Under the pieces are notes generated by a model. It ran no database searches and was not told where the DNA came from. It saw only the letters and a program-made list of their open reading frames with translations. A DNA stretch of 29,449 nt. Origin: CAMCHP01 sp036835325 (lineage in GTDB: Bacteria; Bacteroidota; Bacteroidia; Flavobacteriales_D; Sanyastnellaceae). The stretch is from contig DAITMF010000039.1 in assembly GCA_036835325.1 (NCBI GenBank), positions 1 through 29,449 of the forward strand, given 5' to 3'. The position numbers and the translations under genes are program-made. Shown piece after piece: positions 1 to 7,746 of the stretch. Numbering within the stretch: the stretch's first letter is position 1; every line of letters begins with the position of its first letter.

Positions 1-412
1 ACCTCGGCAGCTTCTTGCTCACCAATCCGTAAACGAAGGTGCCGAGCAAAGCAGCTGCAATGGCGACAAGGATCATGAGGTGTCCTTTGCCGACCAGCAT
101 AAACAGCGGGCCCGGACAAGCACCGGTCATCGCCCAGCCCAAGCCGAAAAGCGTGCCTCCGAGAAGGTACTTTTTCCAACCGGCTGCATAGGTATTCACG
201 AGCAACGATTGTCCTGCCATACTTTTCCATCCCAATTTCTTGGAAAGAAAAACGAAGATGGCTCCCAATACCACGGCCGAACCAATCACGCCGTACATGT
301 GGAAGGAGTCAAACCGGAACATCTCGAAGATTCTGAACCAGCTGATGATTTGTGCCTTGGTGAGGATGATTCCGAACACCACACCGAGAATGAGAACATT
401 GAGGTATTTCAT
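1..412 (-). CDS. YeeE/YedE family (DUF6691) membrane protein, C-terminally truncated by window edge
   Basis: Reading the minus strand from the ATG at 410-412 gives MKYLNVLILGVVFGIILTKA followed by about 117 further residues that run off the window. I see about four hydrophobic segments and the motif WAMTGACPGPLF near residue 95, the conserved Cys motif of the YeeE/YedE family. Full-length members such as E. coli YeeE (TsuA) import thiosulfate; half-size members occur in pairs next to sulfur-oxidation genes. The preceding gene ends 12 bases upstream of this start, so the two are very likely co-transcribed and may form one transporter. At about 137 codons it is probably almost complete, since half-size members are about 140 residues. 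The substrate (thiosulfate, persulfide or another sulfur species) cannot be read from sequence. Confidence 0.85.
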   Translation of the reverse strand, partial: MKYLNVLILGVVFGIILTKAQIISWFRIFEMFRFDSFHMYGVIGSAVVLGAIFVFLSKKLGWKSMAGQSLLVNTYAAGWKKYLLGGTLFGLGWAMTGACPGPLFMLVGKGHLMILVAIAAALLGTFVYGLVSKKLPR

Positions 413-424
413 AGCGCGATGGGG

Positions 425-985
425 TTAAAAGAGGAAGGGGAAGATGAGCCAGGTCACCGTCAATCCTCCAATGAAAAATCCGATAACAGCAATCAAGGAA
501 GGGAGTTGCAAATTGCTCAAACCCGATATCGCATGTCCGGAGGTGCAACCTCCCGCGTAGCGAGATCCGAATCCAACCAAAAATCCCCCCAAAATCAGCA
601 TTAACCAGCCTTTCCAAGTGATTTCTTCGGCGCTGAAAACCTCAGAAGGAAGAAACTCCTTTCCGGGTTCAACGAAACCGTACGATTCGAGCACAACCAC
701 CGTGTCATCGGCGATGTCAACCTCTTGATTGGGCATCAAGAGATTGCCGCCAATGAAGCCTCCGATTATGGCGCCGGCCACGAAGACAAGGCTCCAGGTG
801 TTCTTTTTCCAGTCGATTTTGAAGTAGTCGCTCACTTTGCCGGCTCCGCCGATGGCGCAAAGGGTTTCAAAGTTTGAACTCACCCCGAACCTGCGTCCGA
901 AGAGCAACAAGAGCGCCATGACCAACGCAATCAGTGGTCCGGCAACGTACCAGGGCCAGGGTTGTTGGATCAGTTCTACCATCAT
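425..985 (-). CDS. YeeE/YedE family half-size sulfur transporter subunit
   Basis: This 186-residue membrane protein has about four to five hydrophobic segments. The conserved family motif GGCTSGHAISG lies near residue 142 and contains the Cys-Gly sulfur-relay type site known from thiosulfate transporters of the TsuA family. A polar, acidic loop at about residues 84-125 separates the second and third hydrophobic stretches. The ATG overlaps the stop of the upstream persulfide dioxygenase-like gene by 4 bases (ATGA arrangement), which indicates translational coupling. The next gene begins 12 bases downstream and encodes the matching half with a second Cys motif. I infer that the two small proteins together replace one full-length YeeE transporter moving thiosulfate or a related sulfane-sulfur compound. 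The family call is firm; substrate and direction are inference. Confidence 0.88.
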   Translation of the reverse strand: MMVELIQQPWPWYVAGPLIALVMALLLLFGRRFGVSSNFETLCAIGGAGKVSDYFKIDWKKNTWSLVFVAGAIIGGFIGGNLLMPNQEVDIADDTVVVLESYGFVEPGKEFLPSEVFSAEEITWKGWLMLILGGFLVGFGSRYAGGCTSGHAISGLSNLQLPSLIAVIGFFIGGLTVTWLIFPFLF

Positions 986-2394
986 TTTCCTGTGTTAGGA
1001 CAAACGTAAGCGGTTTTCGGAAGCTCAGTTTGTGCCAGTGCTTTGAAGCCGCCGGCCACGTCGATGAGGTTGTGGTAGCCACGGGCTTTGAGAATCGAGA
1101 CGAAAATCACCGAACGGTAGCCGCTTGCGCAGTGCACGTAACGGGTTGACTCAGCGTCAAGTTCTTTGAAGCGTTCGTTGACGAAGTCGAGCGGTAAGCT
1201 GGCAGCACCTTCGATGTGTTCGGCTTCGTACTCACCCGGCTTGCGTACGTCGAGGATGTTGATCTTACCATTGCTTGCCAAAGCAGCCACTTCATCGGCC
1301 GAGGCCTGTTGAATGCTGTCGGTTTCTTTTCCGGCGGCGGTCCAAGCGGCAATGCCACCTTTCAAGAAGCCGAGGGTGTTGTCGTAGCCCACACGTGAGA
1401 GGCGGGTTACCACTTCTTCTTCGCGGCCGTCAGCGGCGATGAACACAATCGGCTGGTCGAGATCGGGAATCATCGCACCCACCCATGGCGCAAAGCTGCC
1501 ATCGATGCCAATGAAAATCGCTCCGGGTACGTGTGCTTTGATGAATTCGCTTTGGTGGCGGGTGTCGAGCACGAGGGCGCCTTCATGGTTGGCAATGGCT
1601 TCGAAGGTGTCGGGGTCGAGTTCTACGAGGCCGCGCTCCATGACCGTGTCGAGGCTGTCGTAGCCGGTCTTGTTCATTTTCACGTTCGCCGCGAAGTACT
1701 GAGGCGGAGGGAGGATGCCATCGGTTACCTCGGCGATAAACTCTTCCTTGGTCATGTCGGAACGCAGCGCGTAGTTGGTGTTCTTCTGGTTGCCGAGGGT
1801 GTCCCAGGTTTGTGAGCTCAGATTTTTGCCACAGGCCGATCCGGCTCCGTGTGCGGGGTACACTAGCACGTCATCGGGCAAGGGCATGATTTTGCCACGG
1901 AGGCTATCAAAGAGGGTTTCGGCGAGGTCTTCGGTGGTCATTCCGGTGGCGCCTTGCGCAAGGTCAGGACGGCCTACGTCGCCAATGAACAGCGTGTCTC
2001 CGCTGAAAATGGCGTGTTCTTTGCCGTTTTCATCGAGCAGGAGGTAGGTGGTTGACTCCATGGTGTGACCGGGCGTATGGAGGACGCGCAAGGTCAGCTT
2101 GCCCACTTTGAACTCTTCACCGTCTTTGGCTTCGTGCTTAGCGTATTCGGTTTTCGCATTCGGACCGTACACGATGGTCGCGCCGGTTTTCTGCGCCAGA
2201 TCAACGTGGCCTGAAACGAAATCAGCGTGGAAGTGGGTCTCAAAGATGTACTTGATCTTCGCGCCACTGGCCTCGGCCTTGGCGATGTACGGTTCGGGTT
2301 CGCGAAGCGGATCGATGATAACGGCTTCCCCTTCAGATTCGATGTAGTAAGCACCTTGTGCCAAACATCCGGTATAGATTTGTTCAATAATCAT
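982..2394 (-). CDS. CstB-like persulfide dioxygenase / rhodanese / rhodanese fusion
   Basis: The N-terminal metallo-beta-lactamase fold (about residues 1-240) carries THFHADFVSGH, with H54, H56 and D58, plus HTPGH (H110), FSGDT (D133) and YPAHG (H182), as in persulfide dioxygenases. Two rhodanese domains follow. The first (about 255-360) has no Cys at the active-loop position (IAADGREEE), so it is probably non-catalytic. The second (about 365-460) has the active loop HCASGYRS with C422. This order matches CstB of Staphylococcus, which oxidises low-molecular-weight persulfides and produces thiosulfate. Neighbours (TauE/SafE exporter upstream, YeeE/YedE pair downstream) fit that role. I chose the ATG at 2392-2394 over a GTG two codons upstream because family members normally begin close to the (I/K)IEQIYTGCLAQ segment. 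The protein is probably cytoplasmic; no signal peptide is seen. Confidence 0.9.
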   Translation of the reverse strand: MIIEQIYTGCLAQGAYYIESEGEAVIIDPLREPEPYIAKAEASGAKIKYIFETHFHADFVSGHVDLAQKTGATIVYGPNAKTEYAKHEAKDGEEFKVGKLTLRVLHTPGHTMESTTYLLLDENGKEHAIFSGDTLFIGDVGRPDLAQGATGMTTEDLAETLFDSLRGKIMPLPDDVLVYPAHGAGSACGKNLSSQTWDTLGNQKNTNYALRSDMTKEEFIAEVTDGILPPPQYFAANVKMNKTGYDSLDTVMERGLVELDPDTFEAIANHEGALVLDTRHQSEFIKAHVPGAIFIGIDGSFAPWVGAMIPDLDQPIVFIAADGREEEVVTRLSRVGYDNTLGFLKGGIAAWTAAGKETDSIQQASADEVAALASNGKINILDVRKPGEYEAEHIEGAASLPLDFVNERFKELDAESTRYVHCASGYRSVIFVSILKARGYHNLIDVAGGFKALAQTELPKTAYVCPNTGK

Positions 2395-2435
2395 ATTCAC
2401 ACAATTTACGGTAATTCAAAGTTCGTGCGTGTTCG

Positions 2436-3242
2436 TTAGCTCAGTTCGGTGTACAGGATGGCAACACCCATCACCAAAACAAAGATGCCGAAGGCGCGTT
2501 CAAGTTTATAGCCGGGTATTTTCCGCGACAACCGGTTGCCGAAGAATATGCCACCGATAGCGAGAGCGGTTAACCCAAACAACATCGGCCATTCGATGTC
2601 GAGCCGCGTGGCGTCGCCTATGAAGCCAAAAAGTGACTTGGCGGCGATGATCAGCAGCGAGGTACCGACGGCCTTTTTCATCGATAAACCGCTGAATTTA
2701 ACCAGCGCCGGAATGATGAGAAATCCGCCACCGGCGCCCACCAATCCTGTTAAAGTTCCAACCACCAATCCTTCCACCAAAATCAGCGGATAATTGAATT
2801 TTTGCGTTTTCTGCTCTTCGTCTCCGTCGTCGCATTTCTTCTTGCCCTTCATCATCGAAAAGCTTGCCAAGACCATCAAAACGGCGAAAAGGCCCATGAT
2901 GAGCAGACGTTTTGACAGCATGTAATCGCCGAGTGCAATTTCGTCAGGAATCGCAGGTACCAACGAATGGCGCGTGAAGTACACGGTAATGATGCTCGGA
3001 ATACCGAACACCAAGAAGGTGCGCATGTCGACCAATCCTTCGCGGTATTTTTGGGTTGAACCCACCAAACTGGTGGCACCCACAATGAACAATGAATAAG
3101 CCGGGGCGTATTCAGACGCCTCAACACCCAAAAGGTACACGAGGATGGGTACCGTTAAAATTGATCCACCGCCGCCAATCAATCCGAGCGATATACCGAT
3201 GACCAGCGCACTGGCAAAACCTAAAACGGTGAGAATATCCAT
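2436..3242 (-). CDS. TauE/SafE family sulfite/sulfonate exporter
   Basis: This 268-residue polytopic membrane protein has the two internally repeated glycine motifs of TauE/SafE permeases, GLIGGGGS at about residues 20-27 and GLVGAGGG at about 167-174. A charged cytoplasmic linker (KGKKKCDDGDEEQK) separates the two halves. It is the first gene of the sulfur operon, 41 bases before the CstB-like gene, and by analogy with Staphylococcus cst operons it probably exports sulfite made during persulfide oxidation. I chose the ATG at 3240-3242. A TTG eight codons upstream also opens the frame, but it falls inside the promoter-like TACCTTTG at 3264-3271, so a transcript from that promoter would lack it. 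The substrate is inferred from context. Confidence 0.88.
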   Translation of the reverse strand: MDILTVLGFASALVIGISLGLIGGGGSILTVPILVYLLGVEASEYAPAYSLFIVGATSLVGSTQKYREGLVDMRTFLVFGIPSIITVYFTRHSLVPAIPDEIALGDYMLSKRLLIMGLFAVLMVLASFSMMKGKKKCDDGDEEQKTQKFNYPLILVEGLVVGTLTGLVGAGGGFLIIPALVKFSGLSMKKAVGTSLLIIAAKSLFGFIGDATRLDIEWPMLFGLTALAIGGIFFGNRLSRKIPGYKLERAFGIFVLVMGVAILYTELS

Positions 3243-3263
3243 TCCTTGGGTAAGTTTGCGGGG

Positions 3264-3271
3264 CAAAGGTA
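3264..3271 (-). promoter_or_regulatory. -7 promoter element of the sulfur operon
   Basis: TACCTTTG on the minus strand is an exact match to the Bacteroidota -7 consensus TAnnTTTG. It sits 21 bases upstream of the chosen ATG of the TauE/SafE gene. I see no clear TTG-type -33 element. Confidence 0.55.
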
Positions 3272-3340
3272 AACGGTGAAGCGTGCGGTGTACGTGACCT
3301 TCATCACCAAGGGCTAAATTGATGCTTCGTTACTTCGTCT

Positions 3341-4132
3341 ATGCCTAAATTTTTGTTGCTGCACGACATGCCTTGGTTGGCGGCGCTCTTCTTTGGGGTG
3401 GCTGCGCTTTACAGTGCTGCGGGCTTTGGCGGCGGGTCGTCGTACATCGCTGCACTCAGTCTGTCGTCGGTTGCTCCTGTGCAGTTGCGTTCGGTGGCGT
3501 ATTTGTGCAACATCGTGGTGAGCTCATTCGGCGCGCAGCGCTTTGCCAGAAAAGGCGTGCTCGATTTGCGCCTGGCCTTGCCCTTTCTTGTGGCTTCGGT
3601 GCCGATGGCGATGCTGGGCTCGGCCCTACGACCGGATGTGGCCACATTCAAGCTGATCTTGGCTGTGGTGCTGCTTCCGGCAGGTTTGTTGTTGATGTTT
3701 TCGGGATGGATAGAGCAGCGTCAGGCACCCCGTTGGGCCGCATGGGTGCACGCTCGCTACGGTTTGTATGCCTTATCGGCCGTGATTGGTTTTGTGTCGG
3801 GACTGGTCGGCATCGGGGGCGGAGTCTTTTTGGCTCCGGTACTGCACTTCGCGCGCTGGCGCACAGCCGTTGAGATTGCGGCCTTGAGCTCGCTCTACAT
3901 CGCAATCAATTCGCTCGCGGGTTTTGCCGTGCTTCTGGTGGGTGACCACAGCACGCACTGGTGGCCTGATGCAGCTGTATTGGCACTGGTGGTGTACATG
4001 GGCATGCGCATTGGCAACGGATTTGCACTTTCCGAACGGGGTCGTCGGCGCATCCGCGCCATTACCGGATTCATCGTGGTACTGGCTGCTGTTGTGGTGT
4101 TTGTCCGCTACCTAGCCGAAAAAGCTGCTTAA
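3341..4132 (+). CDS. Second TauE/SafE family permease
   Basis: This 263-residue integral membrane protein has the TauE/SafE glycine motifs SAAGFGGGSSY near residue 26 and GLVGIGGGVFLAP near residue 153, and about seven to eight hydrophobic segments. It is divergent from the sulfur operon, with under 100 bases between the two starts, and it is not a close copy of the operon's own TauE/SafE protein. Its 3' end overlaps the convergent metallo-hydrolase gene by 21 bases. Members move sulfite, sulfonates or related anions; the position suggests a sulfur-related role, but the substrate cannot be read. A second permease of the same superfamily beside a persulfide operon may give different direction or specificity. 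Confidence 0.85.
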   Translation: MPKFLLLHDMPWLAALFFGVAALYSAAGFGGGSSYIAALSLSSVAPVQLRSVAYLCNIVVSSFGAQRFARKGVLDLRLALPFLVASVPMAMLGSALRPDVATFKLILAVVLLPAGLLLMFSGWIEQRQAPRWAAWVHARYGLYALSAVIGFVSGLVGIGGGVFLAPVLHFARWRTAVEIAALSSLYIAINSLAGFAVLLVGDHSTHWWPDAAVLALVVYMGMRIGNGFALSERGRRRIRAITGFIVVLAAVVVFVRYLAEKAA

Positions 4133-4969
4133 GCTTCCGGCATCGCCAAGGCGGATGCCTTTCTCGGTGTTCACCACCGTGCAGCATTCGTTCACGCCAT
4201 CGTGCTCAAGAAACAATACATACTCGCGCTCAGCGGCTTCATGCAAAAACTGAGTTTTCTCTTCAAGGGTGAGGAGCGGACGTGTGTCGTAGCCCATGAC
4301 GTAGGGCAGGGGAATGTGTCCGGTGCTCGGCAACAAATCGGCCATGAAGGCGAGCGTTTTTCCTTTGTAGCGGATGAGCGGAATCATTTGCGCATCGGTG
4401 TGGCCATCGGCGAAGAAAACCGAAATACCGGGAAACACCTCTTCGGTCACTCGTCCATCCCGAGAAACAAACTGCAACTGTCCGCTCTCTTGAATCGGGA
4501 GGATGTTCTCCCCCAAGAACGAGGCTTTCTCGCGTGCATTGGGCACGGTGGCCCATTTCCAATGCCGTTCGTTGCTCCAAAAACGCGCGTTTTCAAAGGT
4601 CACGCGGTAGCCGTCGCAGGCAGTGTTCCATGCTACTGCGCCGCCACAGTGGTCGAAGTGCAGGTGTGTGAGAAAAACGTCGGTGATGTCTGAACGGTCA
4701 AAACCCAGTTTGCGCAACGAAGCATCGAGCGAATCGTTGCCGTGCAGGTAGTAATGGCTGAAAAATTTCTCGCTTTGCTTGTCGCCAATGCCGCAGTCAA
4801 TAAGCATCAGTCGGTCACCGTCTTCAATCAAGAGCGAGCGCATGGCCCAGCTGCAAAGGTTGTTTTCATCTGCCGGGTTGGTGCGCGACCACAGGGTTTT
4901 GGGCACTACGCCAAACATGGCGCCGCCGTCGAGCTTGAAAAAACCGGTGTTTACGGTATGCAGTTTCAT
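4112..4969 (-). CDS. MBL-fold metallo-hydrolase
   Basis: The 285-residue protein has the full two-metal signature: THLHFDH (H102, H104, D106, H107), DGHTDAQ (H190), FMADLLP (D211) and FLEHD (H256). The overall pattern resembles the YtnP/AidC-like branch that includes lactonases and related esterases, but no sequence feature fixes the substrate. The start MKLHTVNTG was chosen; a longer reading frame exists but its nine extra residues have no family support. There is no signal peptide, so it is probably cytoplasmic. The last 21 bases overlap the convergent TauE/SafE gene. A link to the neighbouring persulfide operon is possible but unproven, and this is not a persulfide dioxygenase of the ETHE1 type. 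Confidence 0.82.
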   Translation of the reverse strand: MKLHTVNTGFFKLDGGAMFGVVPKTLWSRTNPADENNLCSWAMRSLLIEDGDRLMLIDCGIGDKQSEKFFSHYYLHGNDSLDASLRKLGFDRSDITDVFLTHLHFDHCGGAVAWNTACDGYRVTFENARFWSNERHWKWATVPNAREKASFLGENILPIQESGQLQFVSRDGRVTEEVFPGISVFFADGHTDAQMIPLIRYKGKTLAFMADLLPSTGHIPLPYVMGYDTRPLLTLEEKTQFLHEAAEREYVLFLEHDGVNECCTVVNTEKGIRLGDAGSLSSFFG

Positions 4970-5002
4970 GAATGAGCTTTGGCGCAAGGTAACCAAGTGC
5001 GC

Positions 5003-6223
5003 TTACCTGACCAAGCACGTTAACTTGGGCAGCCGAACTACAAAACTGGCGCCCTTGAGTTCGTTCTCGCGGCATTCAACCGAACCTTCCAGCGCTTCAG
5101 CAAGTCGCTTAACAGTCGCTAAGCCGATGCCGGTGCCGCGTTCGCCGTAGCGGTCTTTCTTACCGTTGGTTTGAAACAGATTAAAGATTTTCTCACGGTC
5201 GTTGGGCTCAATTCCCGGACCGTTATCGCGCACTTCAATGCAGCAATAATCGTCTTCACTTGAGCAATATAGTTCAACAATGGCACGATCTTTATCATTG
5301 TATTTCAAGGCGTTGGATACGAGGTTCAAAAGTATTTGTTGAATCGCTGATTTGTTTGTCCAAATGTGATCAACGGTTGACGTGAGCTGAATCGTTGCCT
5401 TGCCTTCGCCGTTCAAGGTGCGGTTGAGCAGCGCTGTTAGCTCGTCGAGCCGCACTTCAGAGAATTCTTCGTTCAGCAGTCTGCTTGCTCGGCTGTAACT
5501 CAAAACGCCGTCGATCAGGTTTCTCAATTCGCCCGATGACTGGTCAATCATGTCGAGCAGCTTTGCTCCGTCGAAGCCAATCTTCTCGAGGTGATCGAGC
5601 TGGAACAGCTTAATCAAACCGGAGATATTGGCCAAAGGTGTTTTCAAATCATGCGCCATCACCGAGGCAAACCGCTCCAATTCGGCCTTTTGGCTTTTAA
5701 GCTGTTGCACCAAGGCTTGCAAATCTTTACTCGCTTTTCGCAGGTCAAGCAAGCGCATCACCTGTCGTGCAAGAATGCGCAGGGCATCGATTTGATCTGG
5801 TGTAAGTTGCCGCGGTTGGTGGTCAATCACGCAGAGAGTTCCAAAAGGCAGTCCTTCTTCGTTGGTCAACGGAATGCCAGCGTAGAAAACCACTTTTAAA
5901 TCACCCGTGACCAACGGGTTGTCATGAAAGCGTTCATCATTGCGCGCATCAGGTACAATAAATGGTTCGTTCTCAGTATGAATTGCATGTCCGCAAAACG
6001 ATACTTCACGCGGTGTTTCAGGAGCGTTCAATCCATGCTTTGATTTAAACCACTGGCGTTTATCGTCGAGTAGAGTCACCAGCGAGACCGGCGTACCACA
6101 GATTTGCGCAGCGAGCCGTGTGAGGTCGTCATAGTCGGCCTCTGCCGGGGTATCGAGCAGCTCCAATGCCAGCAATCGCGCTAGGCGACGCTCTTCATCA
6201 CGGTGCAATTCGGGATTTTCCAT
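5003..6223 (-). CDS. GAF-domain sensor histidine kinase
   Basis: This 406-residue soluble kinase begins with a GAF domain (about residues 15-160) of the subtype containing FCGHAI, DERFHDNPLV, FYAGIPL and GTLCVID. A short coiled coil (about 160-185) leads to the HisKA helix with phospho-acceptor H191 in MAHDLKTPL. The HATPase domain has the N box LVSNALKYND (N304), the G1 box DNGPGIEP (about 333-340) and the G2 box GTGIGLA (about 363-369). No transmembrane segment or signal peptide is seen, so it senses an intracellular signal. No response regulator lies next to it. It is divergent from hisS with a 140-base gap. The ligand of the GAF domain is unknown. Confidence 0.92.
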   Translation of the reverse strand: MENPELHRDEERRLARLLALELLDTPAEADYDDLTRLAAQICGTPVSLVTLLDDKRQWFKSKHGLNAPETPREVSFCGHAIHTENEPFIVPDARNDERFHDNPLVTGDLKVVFYAGIPLTNEEGLPFGTLCVIDHQPRQLTPDQIDALRILARQVMRLLDLRKASKDLQALVQQLKSQKAELERFASVMAHDLKTPLANISGLIKLFQLDHLEKIGFDGAKLLDMIDQSSGELRNLIDGVLSYSRASRLLNEEFSEVRLDELTALLNRTLNGEGKATIQLTSTVDHIWTNKSAIQQILLNLVSNALKYNDKDRAIVELYCSSEDDYCCIEVRDNGPGIEPNDREKIFNLFQTNGKKDRYGERGTGIGLATVKRLAEALEGSVECRENELKGASFVVRLPKLTCLVR

Positions 6224-6337
6224 GCTTATGCTGGTTCAAACAAGCAAGTGTACGTGTTTTCAAGAGCTTCGATTGCGGGATGTTCACCGAGTACGCTGTG
6301 AGACATTTCTTACGGCTGCGGTCTGCGGTGAATGCGC

Positions 6338-6345
6338 TATTTTTG
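6338..6345 (+). promoter_or_regulatory. -7 promoter element of hisS
   Basis: TATTTTTG matches TAnnTTTG exactly and lies 18 bases before the hisS ATG. It supports the start at 6364 over much longer upstream readings of the same frame. Confidence 0.55.
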
Positions 6346-6363
6346 CGGCTGAATTCAGCAAAC

Positions 6364-7746
6364 ATGAGCAAGCCCGGCATACCCAAAGGAACACGCGATT
6401 TCGGACCCCGAGAAATGGCCCGACGCAACCACATTTTTTCGGTGATTCGCCGGGTGTTCGAGGCCTATGGCTTCGTCCAAATTGAAACACCTGCCATGGA
6501 AAACCTGTCAACCTTGACAGGTAAATACGGCGAAGAGGGCGATCAGCTCATTTTCAAAATCCTCAACAACGGCGATTTTCTCACAAAAGCAGATTACGAG
6601 GCCATTGCGGCCAACGATTCAAAGCGCACAGCTTTTTCGATTTCCAAAAAAGCGCTGCGCTACGACCTTACCGTGCCCTTTGCCCGGTTCGTCGTGATGA
6701 ACCAAAACGAACTGGCGTTTCCGTTTCGCCGCTTCCAAATTCAACCGGTGTGGCGCGGTGACCGTCCGGGCCGTGGTCGCTACCAAGAGTTTTTTCAGTG
6801 TGATGTCGACATCGTGGGCACCGACAGCCTGCTGTGTGAGGTTGAACTTATCCGCATTTTTGACCGTGCGTTGACCGAACTGCGCATCCCCAACTTTGCC
6901 ATCCACCTCAATAACCGCAAGGTGTTGGCCGGAATTGCCGAAATGGCCGGAGTTACCGACCGTTTGGGCGACCTAACCATTGCCATCGATAAGCTCGACA
7001 AAATCGGCCGCGATGGGGTAGAAGATGAACTCCGTCAGCGCGGGTTTTCCGATGTGGAAATCACAGCAGTGGCGCCACTTTTTGGCATCAACGGCGAGCG
7101 CAGTGAAGTGTTGGCCGTGCTAGAAGCGGCTTTGGCCGCTTCTGAAATCGGTCTCAAGGGTGTGGCCGAATTGCGCACCGTGGTTGAACACGTTGAGCGT
7201 CTTGGCTTTCAAACAGCCAAGCTCGTGATTGATCCAACGCTTGCACGCGGACTCGATTACTACACCGGGGCCATTTTCGAGGTCAAGGTGAGCGATGCAC
7301 CGGTTGGTTCCATTTGCGGCGGCGGACGCTACGACGATCTCACCGGAATCTTCGGATTGAAAGGACTCAGCGGCGTGGGCATTTCGTTTGGTGCTGACCG
7401 CATCTACGACGTCATGGAGCACTTCGAACTCTTCCCAACCAACGCCGACGTGAGCACCGAGGTGCTGATTGTCAACTTCGACGCCGCCACCGAAGCCGAT
7501 GACCTTGCGCTCGCCGAAAACCTGCGCTCAGCAGGCCTGCGCTGTGAGCTCTACCCCGAACCGACGAAGCTAAAGAAGCAACTCAAGTACGCCAACGACA
7601 AGCAAATACCTTTTGTGGTCATGGCCGGCGATGAAGAACGTGCCAAAGGCGTGCTGACCCTCAAAAACATGCAATCAGGCGAACAGTTTGAGCTGGCCCC
7701 AGCTGATTTGGCAGCGAAGTTGCGGTCAAACCGAAGCTGGGAGTAG
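6364..7746 (+). CDS. hisS: Histidyl-tRNA synthetase
   Basis: This 460-residue class II aminoacyl-tRNA synthetase attaches histidine to tRNA-His in the cytoplasm. Motif 2 is visible as PVWRGDRPGRGRYQEFFQCD (about residues 128-147), the histidine-binding signature RGLDYYTG at 295-302, the glycine-rich CGGGRYDDL at 318-326, and motif 3 as GVGISFGADR (about 337-346). The C-terminal anticodon-binding domain covers about residues 365-460. The frame is open for 66 more codons upstream, but that region crosses the promoter element and the divergent kinase start and has no synthetase similarity. The last 21 bases overlap the 3' end of the convergent meaB gene. Confidence 0.97.
   Translation: MSKPGIPKGTRDFGPREMARRNHIFSVIRRVFEAYGFVQIETPAMENLSTLTGKYGEEGDQLIFKILNNGDFLTKADYEAIAANDSKRTAFSISKKALRYDLTVPFARFVVMNQNELAFPFRRFQIQPVWRGDRPGRGRYQEFFQCDVDIVGTDSLLCEVELIRIFDRALTELRIPNFAIHLNNRKVLAGIAEMAGVTDRLGDLTIAIDKLDKIGRDGVEDELRQRGFSDVEITAVAPLFGINGERSEVLAVLEAALAASEIGLKGVAELRTVVEHVERLGFQTAKLVIDPTLARGLDYYTGAIFEVKVSDAPVGSICGGGRYDDLTGIFGLKGLSGVGISFGADRIYDVMEHFELFPTNADVSTEVLIVNFDAATEADDLALAENLRSAGLRCELYPEPTKLKKQLKYANDKQIPFVVMAGDEERAKGVLTLKNMQSGEQFELAPADLAAKLRSNRSWE

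Noticed and set aside
80..604. A 174-codon plus-strand open frame across the left edge
   Set aside because: It lies antisense to two clear YeeE/YedE genes, has low-complexity charged composition and no recognisable domain.
4202..4693. A 163-codon plus-strand open frame
   Set aside because: It is antisense to the MBL-fold hydrolase, whose metal ligands are all intact on the other strand.
6166..6363. An upstream in-frame extension of hisS by 66 codons
   Set aside because: It overlaps the divergent kinase start and contains the promoter-like element; synthetase similarity begins at the ATG at 6364.
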